Assembly (NCBI RefSeq): GCF_900169785.1
Contig: NZ_FWER01000006.1
Coordinates: forward strand, 88,047 to 152,046
DNA length: 64,000 nt
Reading direction: 5' to 3'
Origin: Rhizobium sullae
Lineage (GTDB): Bacteria > Pseudomonadota > Alphaproteobacteria > Rhizobiales > Rhizobiaceae
This document shows, one piece after another, positions 8,221-17,171 of the stretch; within the stretch, counting starts at the first letter, position 1, and every line of letters begins with the position of its first letter. A model generated the notes under the pieces. It made no database searches. It worked only from the letters and a program-made list of their open reading frames with translations, and was not told the DNA's origin. The position numbers were made by a program, and so were the translations under genes.

Positions 8221-10065
8221 GTGACGCAAGGAAAGGCTATGGCGGGTGTTAAAACCCCGGTGCTCTCGGTCAAGGAGCTGACGACGTCGTTCCTCGTCGA
8301 TGGTGAATGGAAGCCGGTGGTCCGCAACGTCTCCTTCGATGTGATGTCGGGTGAAACGGTCGCGCTTGTCGGCGAAAGCGGCTCCGGCAAGAGCGTCACC
8401 TCGCTCTCGATCATGCGTCTGCTTGCCAAGAACCAGAGCCGCATCGAGGGCAAGATCAGCCTGAACGGCAAGGACGTCCTTTCGCTTTCCGGCAAGGAGA
8501 TGCGCCAGGTGCGCGGCCATGACGCCGCAATGATCTTCCAGGAGCCGATGACCAGCCTCAACCCGATCTTTTCGATCGGCCGGCAGATCTCCGAAGCGCT
8601 GACCTGCCATGGGGACATGCCCAAGCCGGACGCGCGCAAGGAGACGATCCGACTGCTCGAGAAGGTGCGCATTCCGAATGCCGCCTCACGTTTCGAAGAA
8701 TTTCCACATCAGTTCTCCGGCGGCATGCGGCAGCGTGTGATGATCGCCATGGCGCTCGCCTCGAGGCCGAAGCTTCTGATTGCGGACGAGCCGACGACAG
8801 CACTCGACGTCACGATCCAGGGCCAGATTCTCGACCTCATCAAATTGCTGCAGGAAGAGGAAGGCATGTCGGTTCTCTTTATCACCCATGACATGGGCGT
8901 CGTCGCTGAAGTTTCCGATCGCACAATCGTCATGTATCGTGGCGAAGCGGTCGAGGACGGAACGACCGGCGACATCTTTCATCACGGCAAGCACCCATAC
9001 ACCCGCGCGTTGCTTGCCGCAGTGCCGCGTCTGGGTTCGATGGCCGGACAAAAATGGCCGCTGCGCTTCCCCGTCGTCGATACCGCCACCGGCACCCGCA
9101 GCGAGCCCGTGGCAGTGGCCGATACTGTCGATCGCCGCAAGACGCCGATCCTCGAAGTGAAGAACCTCACCACGCGTTTTCCTGTCCGAGGCGGACTTTT
9201 CGGCGCCAAGACCGGCGCCATCCATGCAGTCGAGAATATCTCCTTCGATCTCTTTCAAGGAGAGACGCTGTCCCTCGTCGGCGAATCCGGTTGCGGCAAA
9301 TCGACGACCGGCCGCTCGATCACCCGGCTTATCGAGCCGGACGCCGGCAAGGTCAGCCTCGACGGCTATGACGTGACGGCATTGGATTCATCGAGCCTTC
9401 GCCGCATGCGCCGCAGCATCCAGATGGTCTTTCAGGATCCGTTTGCAAGCCTCAATCCGCGGATGACGGTGGGGGCTGCGGTTGCCGAGCCGATTGTCGA
9501 GCACCACCTCGGCACACGCGCCGACGCGCGCGACAAGGCCGCCCACCTGTTGGAACGCGTCGGCTTGAAAGCGGATATGATGACGCGTTACCCGCACGAG
9601 TTCTCCGGTGGCCAGCGTCAGCGCATCTGCATTGCGAGGGCGCTGGCGCTTGATCCGAAAGTGATCGTCGCCGATGAAAGCGTCTCCGCCCTCGACGTTT
9701 CGATCAAAGCACAGGTCTGCAATCTGCTGATGGATCTGCAGCAAAGCCTGAACCTTGCCTTCCTTTTCATTTCTCACGACATGGCCGTGGTTGAACGCGT
9801 CAGCCACCGGGTCGCCGTCATGTATCTCGGCGAGATCGTCGAGATTGGTCCCCGCGACGCCGTCTTCGGCAATCCGCAGCATCCCTATACGAAGAAGCTG
9901 CTGGCGGCGGTTCCGGTACCCGATCCGGATCGTCGCGGCATCAAGCGCGAGCTATCGGCCGACGAGCTAAAAAGTCCGGTCCGGCCGCTGGGTTATGTCG
10001 TGCCGAAGCGCAGTTACCGCGAGATCGGCGCCGGCCATCTCGTTCAGTTGGAGCCGGCGGCATGA
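8221..10065 (+). CDS. Dual-domain peptide ABC transporter ATP-binding protein (DppD-DppF fusion)
   Basis: This 614-residue protein contains two complete ABC ATPase units fused in one chain. The first (about residues 10-270) has [26 protein letters not shown] and [12 protein letters not shown]. The second (about 300-580) has [26 protein letters not shown] and [12 protein letters not shown]. The C-terminal extension of each half ([12 protein letters not shown] and [16 protein letters not shown]) is the oligopeptide/dipeptide transporter motif. It energises the DppBC-type permease pair encoded upstream. GTG 8221 is given as the start, three bases after the ggt stop; ATG 8239 is an alternative. 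Confidence 0.93.
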   Translation: MTQGKAMAGVKTPVLSVKELTTSFLVDGEWKPVVRNVSFDVMSGETVALVGESGSGKSVTSLSIMRLLAKNQSRIEGKISLNGKDVLSLSGKEMRQVRGHDAAMIFQEPMTSLNPIFSIGRQISEALTCHGDMPKPDARKETIRLLEKVRIPNAASRFEEFPHQFSGGMRQRVMIAMALASRPKLLIADEPTTALDVTIQGQILDLIKLLQEEEGMSVLFITHDMGVVAEVSDRTIVMYRGEAVEDGTTGDIFHHGKHPYTRALLAAVPRLGSMAGQKWPLRFPVVDTATGTRSEPVAVADTVDRRKTPILEVKNLTTRFPVRGGLFGAKTGAIHAVENISFDLFQGETLSLVGESGCGKSTTGRSITRLIEPDAGKVSLDGYDVTALDSSSLRRMRRSIQMVFQDPFASLNPRMTVGAAVAEPIVEHHLGTRADARDKAAHLLERVGLKADMMTRYPHEFSGGQRQRICIARALALDPKVIVADESVSALDVSIKAQVCNLLMDLQQSLNLAFLFISHDMAVVERVSHRVAVMYLGEIVEIGPRDAVFGNPQHPYTKKLLAAVPVPDPDRRGIKRELSADELKSPVRPLGYVVPKRSYREIGAGHLVQLEPAA

Positions 10066-10075
10066 GCAGCGTTTC

Positions 10076-10321
10076 TCAGCTCAAATGGAAATGAGCTTCG
10101 ACCGCAGCCGCAATGAAGGCTTGCCGAGCTTTGTTGGCGTCACAGTCTCCCTGCAAGGCATCGTCGCAAACCCGCTCAGCCCGCCGGTATTGGCTGCCAT
10201 GGTATGCAGGCCAGAAACGGCCAAGCATAGTTTTGGCCTGTCGCACGGTCTTGACCGTTCGCACCGTTCCCGTCGCCGGATCTTCAACAGTGATTGGAGT
10301 GTCCCAAATGGCCCGTTTCAT
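10076..10321 (-). CDS. DUF982 family small protein
   Basis: An 81-residue protein on the minus strand. It begins MKRAIWDTPITVED with a good ribosome site (GGGAGG, 7 bases before the ATG at 10321). The pattern W-PITVE...VRTVKTVRQAKTMLGRFWP...CDDALQGD...ARQAFIAAAVEA fits DUF982, a family of roughly 80-residue proteins abundant in Rhizobiaceae and of unknown function. It faces away from the decayed transposase fragment at 10473-10740 and has a counterpart in mirror arrangement at 13550-13828. The 3' end is 10 bases from the transporter ATPase stop on the opposite strand. Confidence 0.75.
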   Translation of the reverse strand: MKRAIWDTPITVEDPATGTVRTVKTVRQAKTMLGRFWPAYHGSQYRRAERVCDDALQGDCDANKARQAFIAAAVEAHFHLS

Positions 10322-10472
10322 GATGCAGCACCTCCCGCAGCATAAACGGTCTGCGAGTCGCAACGGTTCCGGGCCCACGCTTCATTTCAAGCGCCGTTGG
10401 TTAACGGAGCGTTTCCCGCCTATGCACCGGCCTGATGAGAGATCCAGGTGAGGTCATACCAACGAGCGATGA

Positions 10473-10740
10473 TCATGACCAGTGAGCCCGTTCGGGGAAC
10501 CCGATGGACATGATCTTCTACGGCCGGTCGACGAGCATGTTTCGTGCGGCGCAGCAATGGGTGACGACGTCGTCGCAGCCCATGACGATACGGTTGGGGA
10601 GCCAGTTGTCGCCCATGAACTGCCAAACGTTTTGCGTTCAGTTCAGTTCGGGTGAGCGCGGCGGCAGGAACATCAAGATGACGCTGTCCGACACCTTCAG
10701 TCTCGGCGTTTTCCGGCCGAAGTTATTTCTTCCGAACGAG
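10473..10740 (-). pseudogene. IS630-family transposase, decayed C-terminal fragment
   Basis: Reading the minus strand gives FLPPRSPELN, an in-frame stop, then QNVWQFMGDNWLPNRI, a further stop, and KIMSIGFPERAHWS before the terminal TGA (10473-10475). This is the C-terminal part of an IS630-type DDE transposase (family pattern LPPYSPELNPVENVW..MRDNWLSNR). The last catalytic Glu is replaced by Gln, and at least two stops interrupt it. The N-terminal half is missing. A second, independently decayed copy of the same tail lies inverted at 13200-13394. Confidence 0.75.
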
Positions 10741-11153
10741 TAAGTCTTAAGAGTTGACATTACGCAATTGCGAAAGGTAGCATATATATGAAGGAATATG
10801 TTCGCGAGGATATCGCTTTATCGATATGAGCAAGTATCTCTGTTGATGAGTGTACGTATTTTAGCCAACATTCCCGTTTTAATGCCTTTTCTTAGTGCAA
10901 AAGGAGCGGTTCGACATTCTCTTAACGGAGCCCGTTGCAGCGGCGTTGCTATTTTGTATAAGGCATGCGCTTAGTTGGTTTTTGGAGCTTTGACATTCAT
11001 CGTTCAGGTAACACTAAATTCGGGTCGTAGTGTGAAGGGCATATGATTAAAATTAATCTTTTCGAGGCCTTTGAAGGCGCTCAAAGAGACATTGTTCTAA
11101 GTTCAGGGCTGCGTCGCAGCTGACTGCCAAATAGAGGATGCGAGCCGAGCAGC
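10741..11153. other. AT-rich intergenic region with one promoter candidate
   Basis: These 413 bases hold no convincing gene. The base composition is clearly more AT-rich than the surroundings, as in many horizontally acquired rhizobial polysaccharide loci. The only element I can support is the promoter candidate at 10754-10783, listed separately. The rest is apparently untranslated leader or insertion debris before the epimerase-like gene. Confidence 0.5.
10754..10783 (+). promoter_or_regulatory. Candidate sigma70-type promoter with internal palindrome
   Basis: TTGACA (10754-10759) is followed after 18 bases by TAGCAT (10778-10783). The spacer contains the perfect palindrome CGCAATTGCG (10763-10772), placed where a repressor would block polymerase. 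It could drive the two cargo genes at 11154-13013, though about 370 bases of leader would precede the first of them. Confidence 0.4.
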
Positions 11154-11717
11154 ATGAAGTTTCACAAAACGCCCTTGGATGGTGCATACGTCATCGAGCC
11201 AGAGCCGCGCGGGGACGAACGTGGATGGTTTCAGCGCGTCTTCTGCGAGCGGGAAATGGCCGACGCCGGCGTGGAAGGCCGTTTCGTTCAAGTCAATAAT
11301 TCGTTCAACGCCGAAGCAGGCACCCTGCGTGGGCTGCACTATCAACTTCCGCCCTCGCCAGAAGTTAAGATCGTCCGGTGCCTCTCCGGCGCGCTGTGGG
11401 ACTGCATCATCGATCTGCGACCCGATTCCCCGACGTACCTCGGTTGGCACGCGGTTGAGTTAACGGGTGAGAACCGTCTGGCCTTTTATGTGCCCCGCGG
11501 CTTTGCCCACGGGTTTGTGACACTGAGGCCCAACACTGAGACGTTGTATCTTTCCAGCGAATTCTACGATCCAAAGTCGGAGTGCGGTGTGCGTTGGAAT
11601 GATCCGAAGTTCGGCATCGCCTGGCCGGTTGAAGGGGCTGTGATTTCGGAGAAAGACGCGAAATGGCCCGACTTCGATGAGGATTTTCATGGCGTGGAAC
11701 GCCTACGCGGCATCTAA
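11154..11717 (+). CDS. dTDP-4-dehydrorhamnose 3,5-epimerase-like protein (RfbC family)
   Basis: A 187-residue cupin-fold sugar epimerase relative. Family motifs are clear: the DERGWFQRVF nucleotide-sugar loop, NNSFNAEAGTLRGLHYQ with the catalytic-base His62, VRCLSGALWDCIIDLRP, and FYVPRGFAHGFVTL. Length matches RfbC (about 180). Members epimerise 4-keto-6-deoxy sugar nucleotides at C3/C5 in the cytoplasm. No dTDP-sugar synthesis genes (rfbA, rfbB) are seen here, so the substrate may be a CDP- or other NDP-keto sugar; rfbF at 32.4 kb fits that. It is followed after 12 bases by the SAF-domain oxidoreductase, and the pair forms the cargo between two IS630 remnants. Confidence 0.88.
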   Translation: MKFHKTPLDGAYVIEPEPRGDERGWFQRVFCEREMADAGVEGRFVQVNNSFNAEAGTLRGLHYQLPPSPEVKIVRCLSGALWDCIIDLRPDSPTYLGWHAVELTGENRLAFYVPRGFAHGFVTLRPNTETLYLSSEFYDPKSECGVRWNDPKFGIAWPVEGAVISEKDAKWPDFDEDFHGVERLRGI

Positions 11718-11729
11718 CAGGAGGTTTTG

Positions 11730-13013
11730 ATGGTGATTGATACGCTCCTGAAGAAGCGGGAAGAGGATGGCCGTCCCATTAGGGTCGGGATGTACGGCGC
11801 GGGCTTCATGGCGAAGGGCATCGTCAACCAGATCTCAAATTCCGTACCGGGAATGATCCTTTGCGTGATCTGCAACCGAAACGTGGAGAAGGCTATATTA
11901 GCCTACCGCGCTGCTGGCCTTGAGGCCTCCTACGCCAGCGATGGCAGCAGTCTCTCCCGCCTGATCGCCGAAGGCACGGCGGCTGTCACCGACGATCCAG
12001 CATTGCTGTATGAGTCGGGTGATCTGGATTGCTTGATTGATGCGACGGGTGCGATCGAATATGGCGCCAACGTCAGCTTAGGCGCAATCGCGCACGGTCG
12101 CGACATGGTGACCATGAATGCCGAACTGGACGGTACGGTTGGTCCGCTTCTCAAGAAAAAAGCCGATGCGGCGGGGGTTATCTTCACGGCCTGCGATGGA
12201 GACCAGCCTGGCGTACAGATGAACTTGTGGCGCTTCGTCAAATCGATCGGCCTTACTCCGCTCATGTGCGGCAATATCAAAGGCCTGCAGGATCCCTATC
12301 GCACACCGACAACGCAGGCCGAATTCGCTGCGAAATGGGGGCAGGACCCGCATATGGTCACCAGCTTCGCTGACGGCACGAAGATTAGCTTTGAGCAAGC
12401 TATTGTCGCGAACGGCACTGGCATGTCCATTTTGAAGCGCGGCATGACAGGTGTCGAGCATCGTGGCCATGTCGATGAACTTGTCAACGCGTATGACATT
12501 GAGGCGCTGAAAGCCGTCGGTGGAGCCGTCGACTATGTCGTGGGAGCAACCCCAGGTCCGGGCGTCTTTATTCTCGCATACCACGACGATCCGAAGCAGC
12601 AGCATTACCTGAACCTTTACAAGCTCGGAACCGGCCCGCTTTATAGCTTTTACACACCTTACCATCTTTGCCATTTCGAAGTCCCCCTTTCCGTGGCTCG
12701 CGTTGCACTCTTGCGCGATCCCGTGCTTCAACCACTGGACGGGCCTAGGGTGGAGGTTGTTGCGACTGCAAAGCGCGGCCTTAATGCCGGCGAAACGATC
12801 GACGGTCTGGGCGGCTACATGAGCTATGGTCAGTGCGAGCGCGTCGATGTCGTCGGCGTTCAGGACTTGCTGCCCATGGGTGTTGCAGAGGGATGCATCT
12901 TGAAACATGCCGTGGCGAAGGATCAAGTCCTTACCTATGCAGATGTGGTGCTGCCGGCCGGCCGCATCATCGATCTCCTGCGCCGCGAACAGGCGGCAAT
13001 GTTTGCTGCGTAG
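11730..13013 (+). CDS. NAD(P)-dependent oxidoreductase with homoserine dehydrogenase-like and SAF domains
   Basis: This protein has 427 residues. ATG 11730 has an excellent AGGAGG at 11719-11724, preferable to an overlapping TTG at 11727. The N-terminal Rossmann fold is shown by RVGMYGAGFMAKGIVNQI and the dehydrogenase-like segment DCLIDATGAIEYGA...MVTMNAELDGTVGP. The C-terminal 80 or so residues (ATAKRGLNAGETIDGLGGYMSYG through the YADVVLPAGR end) resemble a SAF domain, as in sialic acid synthase and FlgA-type proteins. Relatives are often annotated only as SAF-domain or homoserine-dehydrogenase-like proteins and occur in sugar-modification clusters. The reaction is unknown; reduction or oxidation of a keto-sugar or sugar acid is inferred from the adjoining epimerase. 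Confidence 0.8.
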   Translation: MVIDTLLKKREEDGRPIRVGMYGAGFMAKGIVNQISNSVPGMILCVICNRNVEKAILAYRAAGLEASYASDGSSLSRLIAEGTAAVTDDPALLYESGDLDCLIDATGAIEYGANVSLGAIAHGRDMVTMNAELDGTVGPLLKKKADAAGVIFTACDGDQPGVQMNLWRFVKSIGLTPLMCGNIKGLQDPYRTPTTQAEFAAKWGQDPHMVTSFADGTKISFEQAIVANGTGMSILKRGMTGVEHRGHVDELVNAYDIEALKAVGGAVDYVVGATPGPGVFILAYHDDPKQQHYLNLYKLGTGPLYSFYTPYHLCHFEVPLSVARVALLRDPVLQPLDGPRVEVVATAKRGLNAGETIDGLGGYMSYGQCERVDVVGVQDLLPMGVAEGCILKHAVAKDQVLTYADVVLPAGRIIDLLRREQAAMFAA

Positions 13014-13199
13014 TGCCGGAGACGGGGCTTGTGGCCGATAATCTTAAACTAACGCCCCACTGGCAGATCGACGCAGCCCAAGGCGAAACATATGGAATGC
13101 GGTATTCAATGCGCGCAGCAGAGTCTGCTCAACCGTCATTTTCAAAACTCTGTCTCCAGCCGTACGCCGCCTCAAATAAACCGGATCCCCTATGCCAGT

Positions 13200-13394
13200 A
13201 GGAGAACGCCGAAAGCTGCGAAGACTGCTTACAATGAATATCAAAGCTCATAGGCGACAACTGGCTCTCCAATCGTATCTTCAGGGACTGCAACGACATC
13301 GTCACCCATTGCTGCGCCACATGGAACAGGCTCGTCGACCAGCCGTGGAAGATCATGTCCATCGGGTCTCGCGAATGGGCGTATTGGTCATGAT
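13200..13394 (+). pseudogene. IS630-family transposase, decayed C-terminal fragment (inverted partner copy)
   Basis: The plus strand reads GDNWLSNRIFRDCNDIV, then THCCATWNRLVDQPWKIMS and IGSREWAYWS before TGA at 13392-13394. This is the C-terminus of an IS630-type transposase and is better preserved here than the copy at 10473-10740. Upstream of GDNW the frame is already broken by a TGA in place of the NVW region. The two copies are in opposite orientation and flank the epimerase/SAF gene pair. Confidence 0.75.
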
Positions 13395-13549
13395 CGGCGC
13401 CCGATCGCATCAGACCTACCGAAGCAGTCTTCGTTAACGACTTTTCGACGCCTCTCCCGCAGACAACTTCTCTCTTCGTGCCGCTTCAGCCGCCCGGCAT
13501 GGATTTTGCTACAGCTATAGCTACTTGGAGAAACAGAGAGCAAGGTGTC

Positions 13550-13828
13550 ATGAAAGGGAACAGTTTGGCCTTTCGGCCCGTCGGTCTGGCAATGCATTGC
13601 ATCGGAGAGTACCGAGTCGTTAACTCTGTCAGGCGCGCCGCCGAAACGCTTCTGCAGCGATGGCCGATCGATGACGGCGAGGATTTTTCCGAGGCAGTGA
13701 TGGCGTGCCTGGAGGGCCTGCACAACCGCGTGCCTCCCGAGGATGTTCGAGCAGCATTCATCAAAGCCGCTCATGAAGCGAATGTCATGGTGATCGAATT
13801 GGTGAAGCCTGCTTGTGAGTGCAATTGA
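13550..13828 (+). CDS. DUF982 family small protein
   Basis: A 92-residue protein starting at ATG 13550 after an AAGGTG ribosome site. The DUF982 pattern is visible: FRPVGLAMHCIGEYRVVNSVRRAAETLLQRWP, then ACLEGLHNRVPPEDVRAAFIKAAHEANV. It is divergent from the DUF982 protein at 10076-10321 but holds the same position relative to an IS630 tail (about 155 bases after its stop codon, against about 150 at the other end). Function unknown. Confidence 0.75.
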   Translation: MKGNSLAFRPVGLAMHCIGEYRVVNSVRRAAETLLQRWPIDDGEDFSEAVMACLEGLHNRVPPEDVRAAFIKAAHEANVMVIELVKPACECN

Positions 13829-14033
13829 CACTGATTACCTCGACGCGGCAGTCGGAGCGAACCTTGACCCGCGCCACGGTCCATCGCCGGAGCTGCGAGA
13901 ATTTCGCTATCAAGACGGAAGACACTATTCTCCTTAGCGGCATTCAAGTAGTAAAATACTTCTATTTTCCGTCAGCCAATGTCAGAATAGCGTTTGCCCG
14001 CGATTTTTACTGCATTGACTAGGCGTCATTACA

Positions 14034-14878
14034 ATGAATATTCTGGTTTGCATTCTGCGCTTTCTTGCACATGTGAGGCGTGCCGTGCAGCAGATCTATA
14101 CTGTTCAGTATCTGCGAGGGATCGCAGCAGTCGCAGTTCTCTTTTTCCATGTCAGCGAACGACATGATCTCGGCTTTTCAGTCGCAATCGGCTCACTCTG
14201 CATCATCTGCCTTTCGTCGCTCCTGTTGGATTGGCCTTACCTGCGGGCTTTGACGAGCCCCGTCATCCTGGAATTCGCCGCGGGCCTCTTGATTGGCCGT
14301 GTCTTCGTCCGTGGACCGAATTGCCCCACTTGGCTTGCATAGGACTTGCTGCCGTCGCGCTGATCTGCCTGGCAGCGGCCTCGGCCTTTGATGCAGACCT
14401 GCCGCGCGCCGTAAAATGGGGTGTTCCTTCGGCGCTTTTTGTCTTTGCCGCCGTGATGTGGGAGCGGCGAAGGAATGTCCAGCCATCCAACGTGCTGCTC
14501 TTCCTCGGGAACGCGTCGTACTCGATCTATCTTTGGCATGCGTTATTCGGCGTGGCGATCGTCGCGCTTCTCCTGCGAAGCGGGATCCCGCATTGGGCCT
14601 TCCCTCCGATCGAAGTCGGGGCGGCGCTCGGCCTGTTGCTGATTGCCTATGTTTCAATCGAGAAACCGTTGGGCAGGCTGATCAATCGGCGACTTCAGTC
14701 CAGTCGTCGCGCCCCCTGGCGACATCAAATGCCTGACGAAAATGCCCGAGGCTTGGCCGAAGGAGACCGCGCCGCGCATCTGAAAAAAAGGCGGAGCTGG
14801 CAAGGGCTTTTGCGGGGGGAACGACCGCAAAATGACCAGCGCAGACTTCAATTGACGCGAGATACGAGCGGGAAATAG
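14034..14878 (+). pseudogene. ExoZ-like acyltransferase 3 pseudogene (internal deletion plus frameshift)
   Basis: The N-terminus QIYTVQYLRGIAAVAVLFFH is the start of an acyltransferase-3 membrane enzyme, with the conserved His after FF. It jumps within about 20 residues to a late-protein segment (LTSPVILEFAAGLLIG), implying loss of roughly 100 residues of the middle. Near 14310-14335 the frame shifts, and the C-terminal part (ACIGLAAVALICLAAAS through NASYSIYLWHALFG and IEKPLGRL) continues in another frame. ExoZ acetylates a glucose in succinoglycan. The ruin lies next to an intact acyltransferase of a different subfamily, suggesting altered acetylation of the polymer. Start may be ATG 14034 or GTG 14085. 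Confidence 0.8.
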
Positions 14879-16752
14879 CGTTCGACAACGCGGGCGCTGC
14901 CAAAATTCGACAGGTGACCGGAATCGAAATAAAGCATCCTTCCGTCGTCAATGTAAGGGCACTCGCCTGCTGCGCAATCCATCGCAATCGGATCAACGAA
15001 ATCGGCACCGCCCGCAGCAGCTCGCAGCCGCTGGTTAAATTCGCTGTCGATCACGGTTGACCAGGAAGCTACCTTTTGGCCAGCGGCGGCTTTCTTAAAA
15101 GCAATGACGTCGACATTGGTTACAAACATCGGCGATTGTCCGATCACGATGACCCGGACGCCCTCCTCCTGGAGTTGTCTGACGGTGTCCTCGAGCATGT
15201 CCAGGCCCCGGCGTTGCAAATCAACCCATCGGCCTGAAAGCACGGCAGTCTTAACGTCAAGCGACCGGATGATGTCCAGCGCCTTCTGATTGAATGCCTG
15301 GCAGTTCGGTCTGGCGTAGGAGTAGTAAGCAAGGACCGGAGGGCATCCGGCAAATGTATACTCATAGACGCGGCCATGAATGGACGCGGCATTCGCGACG
15401 ATCCCGGGGGCATAGTGGGCGGCGTAGGAATCTCCCCACAGAAGCGCAACATCACCGGTGTTTGTCGTCAAAGCGCAATCTTCGGGGCGCCATTTTTTAA
15501 AGCCGTCGTCGTCTTCGAAAAAGCAGATGCCGTTCCGCCACGTCTGGCCGACGCGCACTGTCGTATCCGCGCTCGCTACAACTGTAGAGACGTCAACCAT
15601 GCGCGCTTCGACCTCGGTTGCATAGCCGGGAAAACGTTGAGGGAAGCCATGAGCGGCGATGCCCGCGTAACCGAACAGCGAGACGATCGACATGCTGGCA
15701 AGGGCCGAGCCGATGAGGGCGCGCCGAGGCCAGCGCACGGTCTGCAGACGGAATGGCGTTTCGACAAAGCGCCAGGAGCAAATGGCAAGCAAAACGCTGG
15801 CGGCGATAATGCCCATGGCATGGAGCCCGTTGGGCTCCTCAAGGGTCACGTATCGGACGAAGACGGTAATTGGCCAATGCGCCAGATAGAGCGAATAGGA
15901 AATCTTGCCGATGAATACGAACGGCGCGCTCGCAAGGATTTTACCAACCACCGAACGGGTCGGTCCGCCTGTATAGATGACGAGAGCTGCACCTGCGCAT
16001 GGCAAAACGGCGGCGAGCCCAGGGAATGGTGTCGCATCCGTATAGGCAAATACAGAAAAGAGGATCAAGATCGCGGCACCGATCGCAACGGCACTGTTTG
16101 CCCGGTAAGACAGCGTGCTTTGACCGCCCCAAAGCGCCAGCAAGCTTCCAATCAAGAGCTCCCAGCTTCGTGTCGGCAAGAGGAAGAAGTTTGCTGTCGG
16201 AGCGACGTCGATTGCATAGATGCTAAGTGCCAGGGACAGGATCAAGGCGAGTGCGAATGCCGCCAACCGCACGCGGAACGTCACTTTATAGAGCAGCCAC
16301 ATGGCGATCGGCATGAAGATGTAGAACTGCTCTTCGACCGCAAGCGACCAGGTATGCAAGAGCGGGCGTAGAAGCGCGCTGTTTTCGAAATAACCTGAGA
16401 ACTTCCAGAAATAGACATTTGAGGTGAATGTCCCGACTGCCAGCAGGCTTCGGGCAAAGTCTTCGAAGAACGGTGGCAGGAAAAGCACGTAGGCGGCGAT
16501 CGCCGTCAGTAAAACATAGAAAACCAGTGCCGGAATGATCCTGCGAAAACGCCGCTCGTAGAAAGTCAGTATGGAAAAGCGGCCATTCCTGAGATCATCA
16601 TCCAGAATTCTTGTTATCAGGAAGCCTGAAATGACAAAAAAAATGTCGACGCCAACGAAACCGCCAGAAAATCCAGTGACACCGGCATGGAAAAACAGCA
16701 CCGGCAATACTGCAATCGTCCGTAATCCGTCAATCTCCGGCCGATATTTCAT
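14848..16752 (-). CDS. OafA/YrhL-type acyltransferase with C-terminal SGNH domain
   Basis: A membrane protein of 634 residues. The acyltransferase-3 domain (about residues 1-350) starts MKYRPEIDGLRTIAVLPVLFFHAG with the conserved catalytic His, followed by GGFVGVDIFFVISGFLIT and about ten hydrophobic spans. A periplasmic SGNH-hydrolase-like domain follows, with the GDS block ALLWGDSYAAHYAPG and the late DSGHLSNFGS that supplies the Asp-His pair. Such fusions O-acetylate O-antigens and exopolysaccharides, moving the acyl group across the membrane. It is encoded convergently to the broken exoZ-like gene and overlaps its remnant by about 30 bases. It may have replaced ExoZ function. Confidence 0.9.
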   Translation of the reverse strand: MKYRPEIDGLRTIAVLPVLFFHAGVTGFSGGFVGVDIFFVISGFLITRILDDDLRNGRFSILTFYERRFRRIIPALVFYVLLTAIAAYVLFLPPFFEDFARSLLAVGTFTSNVYFWKFSGYFENSALLRPLLHTWSLAVEEQFYIFMPIAMWLLYKVTFRVRLAAFALALILSLALSIYAIDVAPTANFFLLPTRSWELLIGSLLALWGGQSTLSYRANSAVAIGAAILILFSVFAYTDATPFPGLAAVLPCAGAALVIYTGGPTRSVVGKILASAPFVFIGKISYSLYLAHWPITVFVRYVTLEEPNGLHAMGIIAASVLLAICSWRFVETPFRLQTVRWPRRALIGSALASMSIVSLFGYAGIAAHGFPQRFPGYATEVEARMVDVSTVVASADTTVRVGQTWRNGICFFEDDDGFKKWRPEDCALTTNTGDVALLWGDSYAAHYAPGIVANAASIHGRVYEYTFAGCPPVLAYYSYARPNCQAFNQKALDIIRSLDVKTAVLSGRWVDLQRRGLDMLEDTVRQLQEEGVRVIVIGQSPMFVTNVDVIAFKKAAAGQKVASWSTVIDSEFNQRLRAAAGGADFVDPIAMDCAAGECPYIDDGRMLYFDSGHLSNFGSARVVERYFPLVSRVN

Positions 16753-17171
16753 GAAGATCCTAGTTTGTTGAAGGATTTTCAGGTGTGTTAATCACGCGTA
16801 GCCAGCTTCGAGGCCTAAGTCAATAGAACAGTGAAACTGGATAAACTTCTAGTCTGTACTGTGTAACATGTATTCTTTTTGATCGTCGGTTTTCTGGATA
16901 ACTATCTTCGCTTTACGTCGATTGCTTACTTCACCAGCCGAAGCGGTCGGCGCCCCAGCTGGAGAGCAGGGTTGATTTACTTAGAGCCATACCCCGCAGC
17001 CTCGAACTGGTTTCGGCATTCGCATGAGTAGCAGGCGCAAGGGTAACGCAGGGATCGCTGCGTTTTGACGGCACTGCGGCGACGGCATCTACCTTAACGT
17101 CCGCTGCGGAAATCGGGACTGCAGTGCAGCGGCCGTCGCGTTTGCCTGTAAGCTCAAAGGCCGGGCTTGTG
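16753..17171. other. Intergenic region without convincing gene
   Basis: These 419 bases contain the upstream region of the acyltransferase (transcribed leftward from 16752) and the downstream region of the metallophosphoesterase. A small hairpin, AACGCAG/CTGCGTT at 17045-17064 followed by TT on the plus strand, is the only structure I noticed; it could end transcription across the gap. No coding sequence is supported. Confidence 0.4.

Noticed and set aside
10754..10783. Nod box or other symbiosis promoter in the AT-rich leader
   Set aside because: The sequence does not contain the repeated ATC-N9-GAT architecture of nod boxes; only a sigma70-like promoter can be proposed.
15376..16371. Plus-strand frame of 331 codons opposite the OafA-type acyltransferase
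   Set aside because: The minus-strand gene has complete motifs; this frame reads as repetitive charged residues with no domain.
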